A stretch of 64,000 bases of DNA from VGJW01 sp035285595 (GCA_035285595.1 JAYKGV010000061.1:1-64000), one strand, 5' to 3'; shown: positions 50,139-59,643, counted from the stretch's first letter. Made by a program: numbers and translations. Notes: generated by a model from the sequence alone, not told the origin.

Positions 50139-51248
50139 ATGTCGATGACCCGCTCACTTGTGCCTGCGCACATCGCCGCCTTGGTGCCCTATCAGCCGGG
50201 TCGGCCGATCGCGGAGGTCCAGCGAGAGCTCGGCCTCGACGACGTGGTCAAGCTCGCCAGTAACGAAAATCCATGGGGTCCCTCGCCCAGAGCCCTCGAA
50301 GCGGCACGTTCGGCACTGGCGAATGTCCATCTCTATCCCGACGTGGCCTCGCGTGAACTGCGCGAGGCCTTGGCGCGCCGTTATGGCGTGGCCTTTGGGA
50401 ATACCATCGTGGGGGCAGGCTCGGAAGGCATCATGGCGAGTGTCGTTCGGACCTTCTTGCACGGCGACGACGAGGTCCTGACCAGTGAAGGCACGTTCAT
50501 CGGGTTCATGGTCCTCGCCCGGGCACAGGGCGTGCGTATAAGGACGGCACCCCTCAAGGATTGGGGATATGACCTCGAGGCGCTTGCCGACGCGATTTCC
50601 TCGAGAACCAAGCTGATTTATCTCGCCAACCCCAACAATCCTACCGGCACGCTTTTCACCCGCGCCGAGTTCGAGAGGTTCTACCAACGGGTTCCTGCGC
50701 ACGTGCTGATCATCCAGGACGAGGCCTATCACGAGTTCGTGCCCCCTTCGGACACCTATCCCGACAGTCAGCTCTATCGCTATGACAATGTCATCACGCT
50801 CAGGACATTTTCCAAGGCCCACGGCCTTGCTGGTTTGCGTGTGGGTTATGGTCTGGCCGCCGAAAGCCTTATCGAGCCGCTTTTGAAGGTCAAGTTGCCT
50901 TTCGAGCCGGGCACGGTCGCCACGGCGGCTGCGCTCGCGGCGCTCGAGGACACCGAGCATCTTGACCGGACCGTGGTCCAGAATCGTCTGGGCCTCGAAC
51001 GGATGATGCTGGCTTTCAGGGATTTCGGACTCGACCCTGTGCCCAGCCATGGCAATTTCGCGATGGTGCCCATGGGTAGTGCCGGACGGGCACAGAGGCT
51101 GACGGATGCTCTGTTGCGGATGGGACTCATCATTCGTCCTCTGGGGGCGTTCGGTCTTCCCGACTGTGTGCGGATTTCCGTCGGTACGCCCGGAGAGGTC
51201 GATTGTCTCCTGGCAGCACTGCCCGATGCGCTAGCCGAGGCTTCTTGA
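50139..51248 (+). CDS. hisC: Histidinol-phosphate / aromatic aminotransferase
   Basis: A 369-residue class-I PLP aminotransferase of the HisC type. KLASNENPWGPSP near the start, LANPNNPTGTLF, QDEAYHEF and the PLP Lys226 in TFSKAHGLAGLRVGY are all present. HisC converts imidazole-acetol phosphate to histidinol phosphate with glutamate; close relatives act on aromatic amino acids, so specificity is uncertain. It is not linked to other his genes. The ATG at 50139 follows GAGGTC by about 7 bases. Longer frames extend into the gap without conserved sequence. Confidence 0.88.
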   Translation: MSMTRSLVPAHIAALVPYQPGRPIAEVQRELGLDDVVKLASNENPWGPSPRALEAARSALANVHLYPDVASRELREALARRYGVAFGNTIVGAGSEGIMASVVRTFLHGDDEVLTSEGTFIGFMVLARAQGVRIRTAPLKDWGYDLEALADAISSRTKLIYLANPNNPTGTLFTRAEFERFYQRVPAHVLIIQDEAYHEFVPPSDTYPDSQLYRYDNVITLRTFSKAHGLAGLRVGYGLAAESLIEPLLKVKLPFEPGTVATAAALAALEDTEHLDRTVVQNRLGLERMMLAFRDFGLDPVPSHGNFAMVPMGSAGRAQRLTDALLRMGLIIRPLGAFGLPDCVRISVGTPGEVDCLLAALPDALAEAS

Positions 51249-51310
51249 AGGCCCGGGGCGGGCGGGTTATCCTGCGATTGGCGCCCTTGTGAGGGCATGG
51301 AAGGCCGTGA

Positions 51311-51829
51311 TTGTCCCTGTTCGTCCCTGATGGCTTTGCCGACGCGTTGGCCGAGGTCTCGGCGGCGTGGCTCGAGGCGCGCGGCGTCAGGGGAATTCTT
51401 CTCGATCTCGACGACACCCTGGTGCCTGCCGATGGTCAGGGCCTTGACCCTGCGGCGGCTGCCTGGGTGCGGGCTTTTCAGGAGAAAGGTGCCGTGGCGA
51501 TCGTCTCGAACAACAGCCGTCTGGAGAGGGTGGCAGGAATCGCCCAGCTTCTGGACGTGCCCTACGTGCATCTTGCGCTGAAGCCCCTTCCCGCAGGTCT
51601 GCGCCGCGGCGTCAGGCTACTTGGCCTTTCGCCTCGCGAGGTCGCCGTGTTGGGTGATCAGATTTTCACCGATGTGCTGGGTGGAAGATGGCTTGGCCTG
51701 CATACCGTCTTGGTCAGCCCCTTGTCCGGTCCACCCCGTCATCCCGTGCGTCGTGCCGTACGCTATCTCGAGCGCCGTCTTCTCGCGGCTGCCCCGTCGC
51801 CCCCTTCCCGAGCAGGAGGTCCCTCGTGA
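51311..51829 (+). CDS. YqeG-type HAD phosphatase
   Basis: A 172-residue HAD-superfamily phosphatase of the YqeG/Gep4 type. The nucleophile motif ILLDLDDTLVPADG (~30-43), VSNNSRLERVAG (motif II) and AVLGDQIFTDVLGG (motif IV) are intact. Relatives dephosphorylate phosphatidylglycerophosphate. The start is a TTG at 51311 with AAGG seven bases upstream. Its stop overlaps the next start as GTGA, so it is coupled to the nucleoside phosphorylase. Confidence 0.88.
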   Translation: MSLFVPDGFADALAEVSAAWLEARGVRGILLDLDDTLVPADGQGLDPAAAAWVRAFQEKGAVAIVSNNSRLERVAGIAQLLDVPYVHLALKPLPAGLRRGVRLLGLSPREVAVLGDQIFTDVLGGRWLGLHTVLVSPLSGPPRHPVRRAVRYLERRLLAAAPSPPSRAGGPS

Positions 51830-52623
51830 ACCCCTCGTCCACTCTTCCCGATGCCTTGGCCCGGCCCATCGCGGCGCTTGGCGGCATAGATCACGTCGTC
51901 GTGCTGGGCAGCGGCCTGAAGCTGCTCGAGGATCTTGAGGATGCCGTCCACGTAACGTATGGCGAGATCGAGGGTTGGTCCGACGCGACAGTGGCCGGTC
52001 ATGCCGGCGTCCTGACGATCGGCCGCATCCCTGGGAGTGGCACCCGGATGTTGGTGGCCAGAGGCAGGCATCACGTCTATGAAGGACATGGCGTCGCGGA
52101 GGCCACCCGAATTGCCCGCCTGGCCGCTGGACTGAAGGCCAGAGGGCTCGTGCTGACCAATGCTGCCGGTGGCTTGGTTGGCACGTGGAGTCCTGGGGAC
52201 TTGATGCTGATTTCGGACCATATCAACCTCACCGGGCTCGCTGCGTGTGCTCCAGGTGAGGTCCCCAGGCATCGGCAGGTCTATGACCCTGGGTTGCGTG
52301 TGCGTTTGTTGGCTGCCGCGTTGCGGTCGGGCATCGTGGTGCGTGAAGGGGTCTACGTCGGCCTACTTGGGCCTAGTTACGAAACCGAGGCCGAGATTCG
52401 TTTCCTTCAGGCGATTGGTGGGCACGCCGTGGGCATGTCGACCGTGCTTGAAGCGGTGGCGGCTGCGGTCAGGGGGGTGCCGGTCCTGGGCCTGTCGTGT
52501 ATCACGAACATCGCGGTTCGTCCGGAGGACCTGGCTGGGACGAGTCATCAGGATGTGGTGGATGTGGCGGGGGCGGCGTCGGAGCGCCTCGACGTGCTCC
52601 TCCGTCTGGCCCTGGAGGACTGA
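51826..52623 (+). CDS. Purine nucleoside phosphorylase
   Basis: A 265-residue trimeric-type PNP. HVVVLGSGLKLLED, the substrate motif GRHHVYEGHG, LTNAAGGL, LLGPSYETEAE and SCITNIAV match the family. It splits inosine or guanosine with phosphate in purine salvage. It starts at a GTG with AGGAGG about 6 bases upstream and a GTGA overlap with yqeG. Its stop is one base before the next gene's GTG. A relation to MTA phosphorylase is possible, but the GPSYET motif favours PNP. Confidence 0.93.
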   Translation: MNPSSTLPDALARPIAALGGIDHVVVLGSGLKLLEDLEDAVHVTYGEIEGWSDATVAGHAGVLTIGRIPGSGTRMLVARGRHHVYEGHGVAEATRIARLAAGLKARGLVLTNAAGGLVGTWSPGDLMLISDHINLTGLAACAPGEVPRHRQVYDPGLRVRLLAAALRSGIVVREGVYVGLLGPSYETEAEIRFLQAIGGHAVGMSTVLEAVAAAVRGVPVLGLSCITNIAVRPEDLAGTSHQDVVDVAGAASERLDVLLRLALED

Positions 52624-52624
52624 A

Positions 52625-54769
52625 GTGCCCGGTGCCCGGTCTGTCGACGGGGCCGAGCGGGATCGCGAACCCCGACCGGCGCGCCGCAAGACGTCCGTGC
52701 GCAAGCCCCGCAAGCCCCTCGGGCGGGCGTGGAAGATTGCAGGTTTCGTCGTGGTGGTCTCTGTCAGCGGAGCTTGCGGGGCTGCCTGGGGCGTGGCCAG
52801 AGCCTTTCGCTCCCTGCCTGCCGTTGAAGATCTTCAGCGTTACGTCCCGTTCGAGACGACCGTCGTTCTCGATGCCTACGGGGGCGTCTTGGCCAAGGTT
52901 CATGGCGAAGAAAACCGGACCGTCGTGCCCTTGGGCGAGGTGCCGCCGCTCGTGCGCCAGGCGGTCATCGCGGCGGAAGACGTGCGGTTCTACAGGCATC
53001 CGGGAGTCGATGCGCGTGGCATTTTGCGTGCGCTCATCAAGGACATAGCTGGACGCAAGGCAGAAGAAGGGGCCAGTACGCTGACCCAGCAGCTCGCCAA
53101 GAATCTCTTTCTGTCTCCCTCCCGGACCCTTGCGCGCAAGCTTGCCGACGCCTGGCTCGCCATCCGGATCGAGCGCCGTTACTCGAAGGACCAAATCCTC
53201 GAGCTCTATTTGAATCAGGTGTACTGGGGCCATAATGCCTACGGCATCGAGGCGGCCTCACAGACCTATTTCGGTCGAGGGGTCAGGACTCTGGGCCTCG
53301 CTGAGGGGGCCTTGCTCGCCGGACTGCTCTCCGAACCCGAGCGGGCCAGTCCTTACCGGCGTTACAAGCGTGCTTTGCAGCATCAACGGAATGTCCTGCG
53401 CAAGATGGTGGCGGCCGGTTTCATCACCCAGTCACAGGCCATGGCGGCCCAGGCCCAGACCCTGCCCATCCTGCCGCAGCCCCCCCGTAAACGCGAAACC
53501 TTGAAGGCACCCTACTTCACGTCCTATCTGCTGGATGATCTGCGGGAACGATTCGGGGCTGATTATCTCCAGAAGAGTGGACTGAGAATATCGACGACCT
53601 TGAACCCGAATTGGCAGGCGAAGGCCGAGGAGCTTGTCACCGAGGTCCTGAAGCGTGACGGCAAGTCGAACCGCTTCAGTCAGGCGACCTTGATCGCACT
53701 GGAACCGCAGACGGGGGCGATCCGGGCCATGGTCGGCGGAGCCGACTGGAGTCGGTCCCAGTTCAATCGGGCCGTCCAAGCCCACCGTCAGCCCGGAAGC
53801 TCATTCAAACCGGTGCTGTACCTCACAGCCTTCGCGCAGGGCATCGCCCCGACTCTGGTCTTCAGTGACGAGCCCCGGACATGGACCGGCGGAGACGGCA
53901 AGCCTTGGACCCCCCTCAACTATGGGGGAGAGCGATATGGTGCCCTTCCCTTGCGGCGTGCGCTCGAAATTTCGAACAATGTGATTGCCGTCAAGTTGAT
54001 CGAGCGCGTGGGCGCCTCCAAAGTGGTGGAGACTGCGCGTCGCCTTGGGTTCCGCTCGGATATCCAGCCCAATCTATCGTTGGCATTGGGGACCTCCGAA
54101 GTGACCCCGCTCGAGTTGGCGGCAGCTTTTGCGACCTTTGCGGCCGAAGGCAAGTTCGCTCCGCCGCAGGCCTGGACCCGGCTGACCGATCGGACCGGAA
54201 CGGTGTTGCAGCGGCGGGTCCCCCGGGCCGTACAGGTGGTGCCACCCGGTCCGATAAGGATCCTCAACGATGTCTTGCAGGGGGTCATTCTCAGGGGAAC
54301 GGGTTATGCCGCCAGAATCGGCAGACCCGCAGCGGGCAAGACTGGCACCACATCGGACCACAGGGATGCCTGGTTCGTCGGGTATACGCCGGAATTGGTG
54401 ACGCTGGTGTGGGTCGGAAATGATGACAATTCCACGATGACAAGCGGGACGACGGGGGGAGAGGTCTGTGCCCCTTTGTGGGCCCGCTTCATGACCCACG
54501 CACTCAAACAGGCCACTCCCTCGGCCTTCGTGTCGCCGGAAGTGCCCAAGCAGGCGCGTGCCAAGGTCGCCCTGCCCAGTCGGACGTCCCCACAGCCGGA
54601 CCTTGAGGGTGCCAAGCGCCCCCCACGAGCCACTGGACTTCCGGCAAAGGGAGAGCGGGCCACACCTTCCGCCGCTGCCCCTATCTCTCGTCCGATCCCT
54701 CAGCCTCCGTTGCGACTACCGGAGCGACCGGGCAAGCCCGCAAGCGGACTCGACGACGAGAGCCTGTGA
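52625..54769 (+). CDS. Class A penicillin-binding protein (PBP1A-type)
   Basis: A 714-residue bifunctional peptidoglycan synthase. A basic cytoplasmic tail (~1-35) and one membrane helix (~38-60) lead to the GT51 glycosyltransferase (AAEDVRFYRHPG, GASTLTQQLAKN, RRYSKDQILELYLNQVYWG). The transpeptidase follows with the active Ser in QPGSSFKP, SNN in ALEISNNVIAVK and GKTGTTSDHRDAWF. A Pro-rich tail ends the protein. It starts with GTG at 52625 with GGAGG 8 bases upstream, immediately after the PNP stop. It synthesises and cross-links cell-wall glycan at the outer face of the inner membrane. Confidence 0.95.
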   Translation: MPGARSVDGAERDREPRPARRKTSVRKPRKPLGRAWKIAGFVVVVSVSGACGAAWGVARAFRSLPAVEDLQRYVPFETTVVLDAYGGVLAKVHGEENRTVVPLGEVPPLVRQAVIAAEDVRFYRHPGVDARGILRALIKDIAGRKAEEGASTLTQQLAKNLFLSPSRTLARKLADAWLAIRIERRYSKDQILELYLNQVYWGHNAYGIEAASQTYFGRGVRTLGLAEGALLAGLLSEPERASPYRRYKRALQHQRNVLRKMVAAGFITQSQAMAAQAQTLPILPQPPRKRETLKAPYFTSYLLDDLRERFGADYLQKSGLRISTTLNPNWQAKAEELVTEVLKRDGKSNRFSQATLIALEPQTGAIRAMVGGADWSRSQFNRAVQAHRQPGSSFKPVLYLTAFAQGIAPTLVFSDEPRTWTGGDGKPWTPLNYGGERYGALPLRRALEISNNVIAVKLIERVGASKVVETARRLGFRSDIQPNLSLALGTSEVTPLELAAAFATFAAEGKFAPPQAWTRLTDRTGTVLQRRVPRAVQVVPPGPIRILNDVLQGVILRGTGYAARIGRPAAGKTGTTSDHRDAWFVGYTPELVTLVWVGNDDNSTMTSGTTGGEVCAPLWARFMTHALKQATPSAFVSPEVPKQARAKVALPSRTSPQPDLEGAKRPPRATGLPAKGERATPSAAAPISRPIPQPPLRLPERPGKPASGLDDESL

Positions 54770-54784
54770 GCGCGGTCTGAGTGC

Positions 54785-55156
54785 TCAGGCGCCCCGCGAG
54801 CGCAGGCGCGCAATCTCCGCAGCTTGTCTTCTGACCGTGTCCTCGAGGGAGTGGACGCCCTGGACCAGCTCGTCAACCTGGCCCCGTAGACGGTCTCGCT
54901 CTTCTTGAAGCCCCAGCACCGTGTCGGACAACCGATCAAGCGAGGCAGAAGGCGCAGCAGCGAGTTCGAGGATGTCTTCTGGCTCTTCATCCAAGTTCGG
55001 GATGTTGTCCAAAGTCAGGCTGCGGCGCAGGGAGCGAATACTCCGTTCGCTCTCGCGGATGTTCCGCAGTTGCTGGAAGAGGGCGACGATATCGGGGTTC
55101 TCGCGATCCAGAATCCCTGCGTCCTGCAAGTCGTGGATGCGGTTTCTCTCAGCCAT
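54785..55156 (-). CDS. Small coiled-coil protein of unknown function
   Basis: A 123-residue acidic protein rich in Leu, Glu and Arg. Heptad-like coiled coils appear at ~28-50 (LRNIRESERSIRSLRRSL) and ~75-120 (DTVLGLQEERDRLRGQVDEL). No signal or membrane segment is visible. GGGAGGG lies about 8 bases before the ATG. It is the last gene of the minus-strand typA operon, 80 bases after the preceding gene. It may be a scaffold or cell-division type protein, but this is not supported by a family match. Confidence 0.68.
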   Translation of the reverse strand: MAERNRIHDLQDAGILDRENPDIVALFQQLRNIRESERSIRSLRRSLTLDNIPNLDEEPEDILELAAAPSASLDRLSDTVLGLQEERDRLRGQVDELVQGVHSLEDTVRRQAAEIARLRSRGA

Positions 55157-55236
55157 GACCCAGCCCTCCCGGTGAACAGACGCTGCCGAATTTTCGTCCT
55201 TTCAACGCTTGCCGGGCAGTGAGCGGGGTCACCAAC

Positions 55237-55995
55237 CTAGGGTCGCGAGAGAGTTCTGGTGACGTCTTCGAGGACGAGATCCCCTATACGAGGCATCATG
55301 CCGGTAGTCCGTTCTTCGATGTCGCAAAGCGAGAACCATTCTTCTGCCCGCTGGACCCGGGCGAGGGCCACCGTATCCTGCCGGATACCCACGATTCGCC
55401 GTATGACCACCCCGCTTCCACGCGTCAGGCCGGACCGGGTGCCGAGATCGATGTATAGTTGGCCGTCTCGCAGATCCCGTACCCGCCCCGTCAAGGGATG
55501 GCTGGTCCGGAGGTAGCGTCGTGTGCGTTGGGCGACCTCAGCGGGTGTGCTGCCGGTCGCCTCGAAAAGCGGTCCTACCTCACCCAGAGCCAGATCCACC
55601 ACCCGGGCCGCAAGTCCCGGACCACCCTCCGCGGCGGCTTGGCTTCGTCCTACGAGGAGGTAACGAACCGGTGTCCGGGAGCGTAACTGGTCTCGGGCCG
55701 CTACGGTCAAGGTGGGGTCCAGCTGCATGTCCGGACCTTTGAGTGTCATGCGGAGATTGCCTGTACCCGCCAGGTGGAACCGTCCATCCTGAGCAAGCAC
55801 CCGGGCCAATGTGGCATTCATGGCCAAGGGATCAGGGGTGATGAGCAAGGTCAGCCCTTGAGGATCCAAGCGTGGTTGGGGGGCGGGAGAGGGGGCTTGG
55901 GCGGCGGCCACGGGCATGAGCCAGATGGCCAGCACCGTCACGGCGACAAGTGTCGTTCCTGCCACTCCTGCCCGAAGGGAGATCGAGGGTTTCAC
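55237..55995 (-). CDS. Exported protein with FlgT-like C-terminal region
   Basis: A 252-residue exported protein (signal VAVTVLAIWLMPVAAAQA). The N-terminal half resembles CsgG/FlgT-type domains (strands ending PVRYLLVGRSQ). The C-terminal half has GRVRDLRDGQLYIDLGTRSG, then VALARVQRAEEWFSLCDIEE, phrases that resemble the FlgT C-terminal module. No flagellar gene is in the window. The GTG start overlaps the upstream nitrilase stop (GTGA), so it is coupled. Confidence 0.68.
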   Translation of the reverse strand: MKPSISLRAGVAGTTLVAVTVLAIWLMPVAAAQAPSPAPQPRLDPQGLTLLITPDPLAMNATLARVLAQDGRFHLAGTGNLRMTLKGPDMQLDPTLTVAARDQLRSRTPVRYLLVGRSQAAAEGGPGLAARVVDLALGEVGPLFEATGSTPAEVAQRTRRYLRTSHPLTGRVRDLRDGQLYIDLGTRSGLTRGSGVVIRRIVGIRQDTVALARVQRAEEWFSLCDIEERTTGMMPRIGDLVLEDVTRTLSRP

Positions 55996-56855
55996 GTTGC
56001 GGCCATCCTGTTGGCCCGAATGCGGGCCAACTCCGCCAGTGTCAGTTCGAGGCGCTCGTCACGACCCAGCGGGGTATCCGTTCTGGCTCGCCTGAGCGCC
56101 CACGGATCCAACTCCATCTCGAGCAGGGCCGCCTCGATCAGGGGGGCCTCGGCTACGACCTGACCGCGGGGATCCACCACGGCCGAACCACCCCAGAAGC
56201 AAGTTCCGTCCTCGAACCCCACCCGATTGGCGAAGACGAGATGCACGCCGTGCATCCTTGCCAAAGTCCGGTTCAGCTCTCCCCAGGCTCGAGCTGCCGC
56301 AGGTTGGTCTCCCTCCAACCCACGGATCGGCGAGGCCGCCGTGACCAGCAGGAGCGCTGCGCCGTCGGCCACGAGCAGACCGGCTGCCGACGGGTGCCAA
56401 GCATCTTCGCAAATGAGCATACCGACTCGTCCGATGCCAGTATCGAAGGCACGAAAGGCTTGTCCGGACTCAAAGTAGCGCGCATCCTCAAAGAGCCCGT
56501 AATTGGGCAGATACACCTTGTCATGACGATGCAGTACCCTGCCTGCGGATAGATACAAGGAGGAAAGACGTACTTGCTCTTCTGTCGTGCGGCACACGGC
56601 ACCGATGACAATGTCGCTTCGCATCGATCGCTCGAGGAGCGGAGCAAGCCTGCTGTCGCCCTCGACTAGGGCAAGGTCTGGAGCGAGATCCTTGACGAAA
56701 TAGCCCGTAAGGGAGAGCTCGGGAAACACGACGAGGTCTGCGCGTCGACCCGCGGGGCTGTCGAGGCATTCGAGATGTCGTCGCAGGTTCTCTTCGACAT
56801 CGCCCAGTGCCGGGGCCATCTGCGCCACGAGGATGCGAGGCGCCTTCATCCTCAA
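55992..56855 (-). CDS. Carbon-nitrogen hydrolase (nitrilase superfamily)
   Basis: A 287-residue nitrilase-superfamily amidase. The catalytic triad is visible: Glu46 in VVFPELSLTGYF, Lys113 in HDKVYLPNYG and Cys149 in MLICEDAWHP. The last two motifs resemble the glutaminase domain of NAD synthetase, but the protein stops after the hydrolase domain. The substrate is unknown. A TTG start at 56855 overlaps the preceding stop (TTGA); an ATG at 56849 is the alternative. Confidence 0.87.
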   Translation of the reverse strand: MRMKAPRILVAQMAPALGDVEENLRRHLECLDSPAGRRADLVVFPELSLTGYFVKDLAPDLALVEGDSRLAPLLERSMRSDIVIGAVCRTTEEQVRLSSLYLSAGRVLHRHDKVYLPNYGLFEDARYFESGQAFRAFDTGIGRVGMLICEDAWHPSAAGLLVADGAALLLVTAASPIRGLEGDQPAAARAWGELNRTLARMHGVHLVFANRVGFEDGTCFWGGSAVVDPRGQVVAEAPLIEAALLEMELDPWALRRARTDTPLGRDERLELTLAELARIRANRMAAT

Positions 56856-57340
56856 TTCGCCTGGATGTGCTGACGTCCTGCCTGGACGGTAGAGAGTACT
56901 CTGCTTACACGGTCCTCCAACGTGCCGAGGACCTCGTCCGCATAGCGGTCGGCCCCGTCCTGCTGGGTTTGCAGTTCCGAATCGAGCGCTGTCCGGATCC
57001 TGGCCGCCTCATCATGGGCGGCCCGCACAAGCTCATGCTCCTGGACCAACGCCTGCGCCTGACGTCTCGCGTCCTCCACCAGGGCGGTCGCTTCTTCGCG
57101 TGCTTCCGCGAGCAGCTGCGCTTGCCGCGCCAGAATGTCCTTTGCCTTTTCGAACTCGCCGGGCAAGGAACCTTCCAACTCCTCGAGCAGATCGTAGAAG
57201 CGGTCGTCCGGCACCATCGTCACCCGCGCAAGCGGGATGTGAAGACTCTGGGTGAACAGATCGCCCATGGCGTGGACGAGGTCGAGGGCCTTCAGGGTCG
57301 GGCGACGATGAGTTGAGGAGTCGGGAACATTCAGGGGCAT
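56852..57340 (-). CDS. DivIVA-like coiled-coil protein next to coaD
   Basis: A 162-residue mostly helical protein. After ~30 residues the segment VPDDRFYDLLEELEGSLPGEFEKAKD is followed by a long coiled coil rich in Ala, Glu, Gln and Arg (residues ~65-155). Similar coiled-coil genes follow coaD in several phyla and are often named DivIVA-like or cell-division initiation proteins. AGGAG lies 10 bases before the ATG. The stop overlaps the nitrilase start. The function is inferred only from context. Confidence 0.75.
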   Translation of the reverse strand: MPLNVPDSSTHRRPTLKALDLVHAMGDLFTQSLHIPLARVTMVPDDRFYDLLEELEGSLPGEFEKAKDILARQAQLLAEAREEATALVEDARRQAQALVQEHELVRAAHDEAARIRTALDSELQTQQDGADRYADEVLGTLEDRVSRVLSTVQAGRQHIQAN

Positions 57341-57346
57341 CGGGCG

Positions 57347-57859
57347 TTACTCCTGGGATGCGGAAGGGGGCGAGAAGCGATGAGCAAGGTGGCGAGCCAC
57401 CGCAGGAGGGACGAAAGCTGAGATATCGCCTCCCAGGGAGGCCACTTCCTTGACCGTGGACGAGGCGAGAAAGAGATTTTCGGCACGCGTCATCAGGAAC
57501 ACGGTGTCGAGGTCAGGGTTGAGTTTGCGGTTCATCAACGCGATGCGCAACTCGGCATCGAAGTCCGACACGGCCCGTAGGCCACGGATGAGGGTACGTG
57601 CGCCCCGAGCAGCCGCAAAGTCGGCCGTCAGGCCTTGAAAGCTGCAGACCTCGACCTTGGGCCGTTCTTTGCACACTTCGCGCAAAAGGGCCACCCGCTC
57701 CTCAATGTCCAGTAACCCCTTCTTGGTGGTGTTGTTGAGGACGGCAACCACGACATGGTCGAAAAGTTCGATGGCGCGATCGATGATGTCGAGGTGTCCG
57801 ACCGTCACCGGATCGAAGGAGCCCGGATAGATGGCCGTACGACCTTGCGGCTCAGCCAT
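57347..57859 (-). CDS. coaD: Phosphopantetheine adenylyltransferase
   Basis: A 170-residue CoaD, the fourth step of coenzyme A synthesis (4'-phosphopantetheine plus ATP to dephospho-CoA). AIYPGSFDPVTVGHLDII contains the T/HxGH nucleotidyl-transfer motif, and LIRGLRAVSDFD and NLFLASSTVKEVASLGGDIS complete the family pattern. Its ATG overlaps the typA stop by one base (TGATG). Confidence 0.97.
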   Translation of the reverse strand: MAEPQGRTAIYPGSFDPVTVGHLDIIDRAIELFDHVVVAVLNNTTKKGLLDIEERVALLREVCKERPKVEVCSFQGLTADFAAARGARTLIRGLRAVSDFDAELRIALMNRKLNPDLDTVFLMTRAENLFLASSTVKEVASLGGDISAFVPPAVARHLAHRFSPPSASQE

Positions 57860-59637
57860 CAGGCCTTCACCGGGGGGATCTTGCGCAGCCGAACACTGGC
57901 GGGAGTCACTTCCACCCGTTCATCCTCAGCGATGTACTCCATGGCTCGCTCGAGGTTCATGTCCACGGGTACGTGGAGGCGGACCAACTCGTCACCACCA
58001 GCCGCCCGCATGTTGGTCAGCTTCTTCATTTTGCAGACATTGACGGTCAGATCCTGCGGGCGATTGTGCTCGCCTACGATCATGCCCGGATAGACCCGGG
58101 TGCCGGGCTTGATGAAGAACTCTCCCCGATCCTCGAGGTTGCCGAGAGCATAGGCCGTGGCTTCACCCTCCTCGTGCGCTACCAACACCCCATTTCGATC
58201 AGCAGCCAGATCACCTGCCCAGGGACGCCAGCCCGAAAAACCGTGGTTCAGGGTGCCTTGCCCGCGTGTCATACGGATGAAGTCCGAGCGGAAACCCAAG
58301 AGCCCGCGCGCAGGAACCTCGAAGGTCAGCATAGTCTGCTGTGTCTGCTCCATGTGACGCAGTTCCCCGCGTCGGCGCCCGAGTGCCTCGATGACCGTTC
58401 CGGCATACTCCTGCGGAACCTCGGCGTGAACCTGCTCGAAAGGCTCGTGCAAGGTGCCGTCGAGCGTGCGGGTGATGACCCGGGGCTTGGAAATTTGAAA
58501 CTCATAGCCTTCGCGACGCATGGTTTCCACGAGGATGCCCAAGTGCAGCTCTCCTCGGCCCGAGACGAGGAAGGCATCCGTGCTGTCCGTGTCCTGGACG
58601 CGCAAGGCGACGTTGCTTTCGAGTTCGCGGTAGAGCCGCGCGCGCAGCTGGCGGCTGGTCACGAACTTTCCTTCGCGTCCGGCGAAGGGGCTGTCGTTGA
58701 CGGCAAAGGTCATCTGCAAGGTGGGTTCGTCGACCGTCAGCCGCGGTAGGGCCTCGGGAAGCTCGGGGTCGCAGAGTGTATCGCCGATGTTGGCCGCAGG
58801 AAATCCTGCGACAGCCACGATGTCTCCGGCGTGGGCCACTTCGGTCTCGACACGTTTGAGACCCGCGAAGGTGAAGAGCTTGGAGATCCTGCCCTTCTGC
58901 ACGCTGCCGTCTTCCACCACCAGCGCCAAGGGCTGGCCGGATCTGATCTGGCCCCGGTGGATACGACCGATGACCACACGGCCAAGATACTCGTTGTAGT
59001 CCAGGGTGGTGACCTGAAGTTGGGGCGTGCCTTCGGAGTCCACCGGCGGTGGCGGGACATGCTCCAGAATGGCCTCGAAGATGGGCCGCATGTCCGTGCC
59101 GGGTTCATCGGGATCCTGCGTGGCAATCCCCTCAAGTCCGCTTGCGTAAACCACAGGGAACTCGAGCTGGTCGATGTCGGCCCCGAGGTCGATGAACAGA
59201 TCCACGACCATGTCGACCACTTCGCGAGGGCGGGCGCCGGGGCGATCGATCTTGTTGATGACCACAATCGGCTTCAGGCCGCGCTCGAGCGCTTTGCGCA
59301 GCACGTAACGCGTCTGAGGCATCGGCCCATCGAAGGCATCCACGATCAGCAGGCACCCGTCGACCATGCCAAGGACCCGTTCGACTTCACCGGAGAAGTC
59401 TGCGTGACCCGGCGTATCCACGATATTGATCCGCGTGTCTCCCCAGGAGACGGCGGTGTTCTTGGCAAGGATGGTGATGCCGCGCTCGCGCTCAAGATCC
59501 AGCGAGTCCATGACGCAGGTGGCAACGGCCTGATTCTCGCGGAAGACCCCGGACTGGCGAAGCAGGGCATCGACGAGGGTCGTCTTGCCGTGATCGACGT
59601 GGGCGATGATGGCGACGTTCCGCAAAGAGAGAATCAT
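57859..59637 (-). CDS. typA: Translational GTPase TypA/BipA
   Basis: A 592-residue TypA. G1 AHVDHGKTTL, G2 RERGITI, G3 DTPGHADF and G4 NKIDR are all intact, followed by the EF-G-like domains and the BipA-specific C-terminal region (RDGEFFIKPGTRVYPGMIVG-type segment). It is a ribosome-binding GTPase involved in 50S assembly and stress adaptation. There is no ribosome site before the ATG; instead a promoter places transcription start at the ATG itself. It leads a six-gene operon to 54785. Confidence 0.97.
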   Translation of the reverse strand: MILSLRNVAIIAHVDHGKTTLVDALLRQSGVFRENQAVATCVMDSLDLERERGITILAKNTAVSWGDTRINIVDTPGHADFSGEVERVLGMVDGCLLIVDAFDGPMPQTRYVLRKALERGLKPIVVINKIDRPGARPREVVDMVVDLFIDLGADIDQLEFPVVYASGLEGIATQDPDEPGTDMRPIFEAILEHVPPPPVDSEGTPQLQVTTLDYNEYLGRVVIGRIHRGQIRSGQPLALVVEDGSVQKGRISKLFTFAGLKRVETEVAHAGDIVAVAGFPAANIGDTLCDPELPEALPRLTVDEPTLQMTFAVNDSPFAGREGKFVTSRQLRARLYRELESNVALRVQDTDSTDAFLVSGRGELHLGILVETMRREGYEFQISKPRVITRTLDGTLHEPFEQVHAEVPQEYAGTVIEALGRRRGELRHMEQTQQTMLTFEVPARGLLGFRSDFIRMTRGQGTLNHGFSGWRPWAGDLAADRNGVLVAHEEGEATAYALGNLEDRGEFFIKPGTRVYPGMIVGEHNRPQDLTVNVCKMKKLTNMRAAGGDELVRLHVPVDMNLERAMEYIAEDERVEVTPASVRLRKIPPVKA

Positions 59638-59643
59638 ATCTAC

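Noticed and set aside
49540..50157. Open frames on both strands in the FKBP-hisC gap
   Set aside because: No signal peptide, domain, ribosome site or coding-like composition; kept as a non-coding gap.
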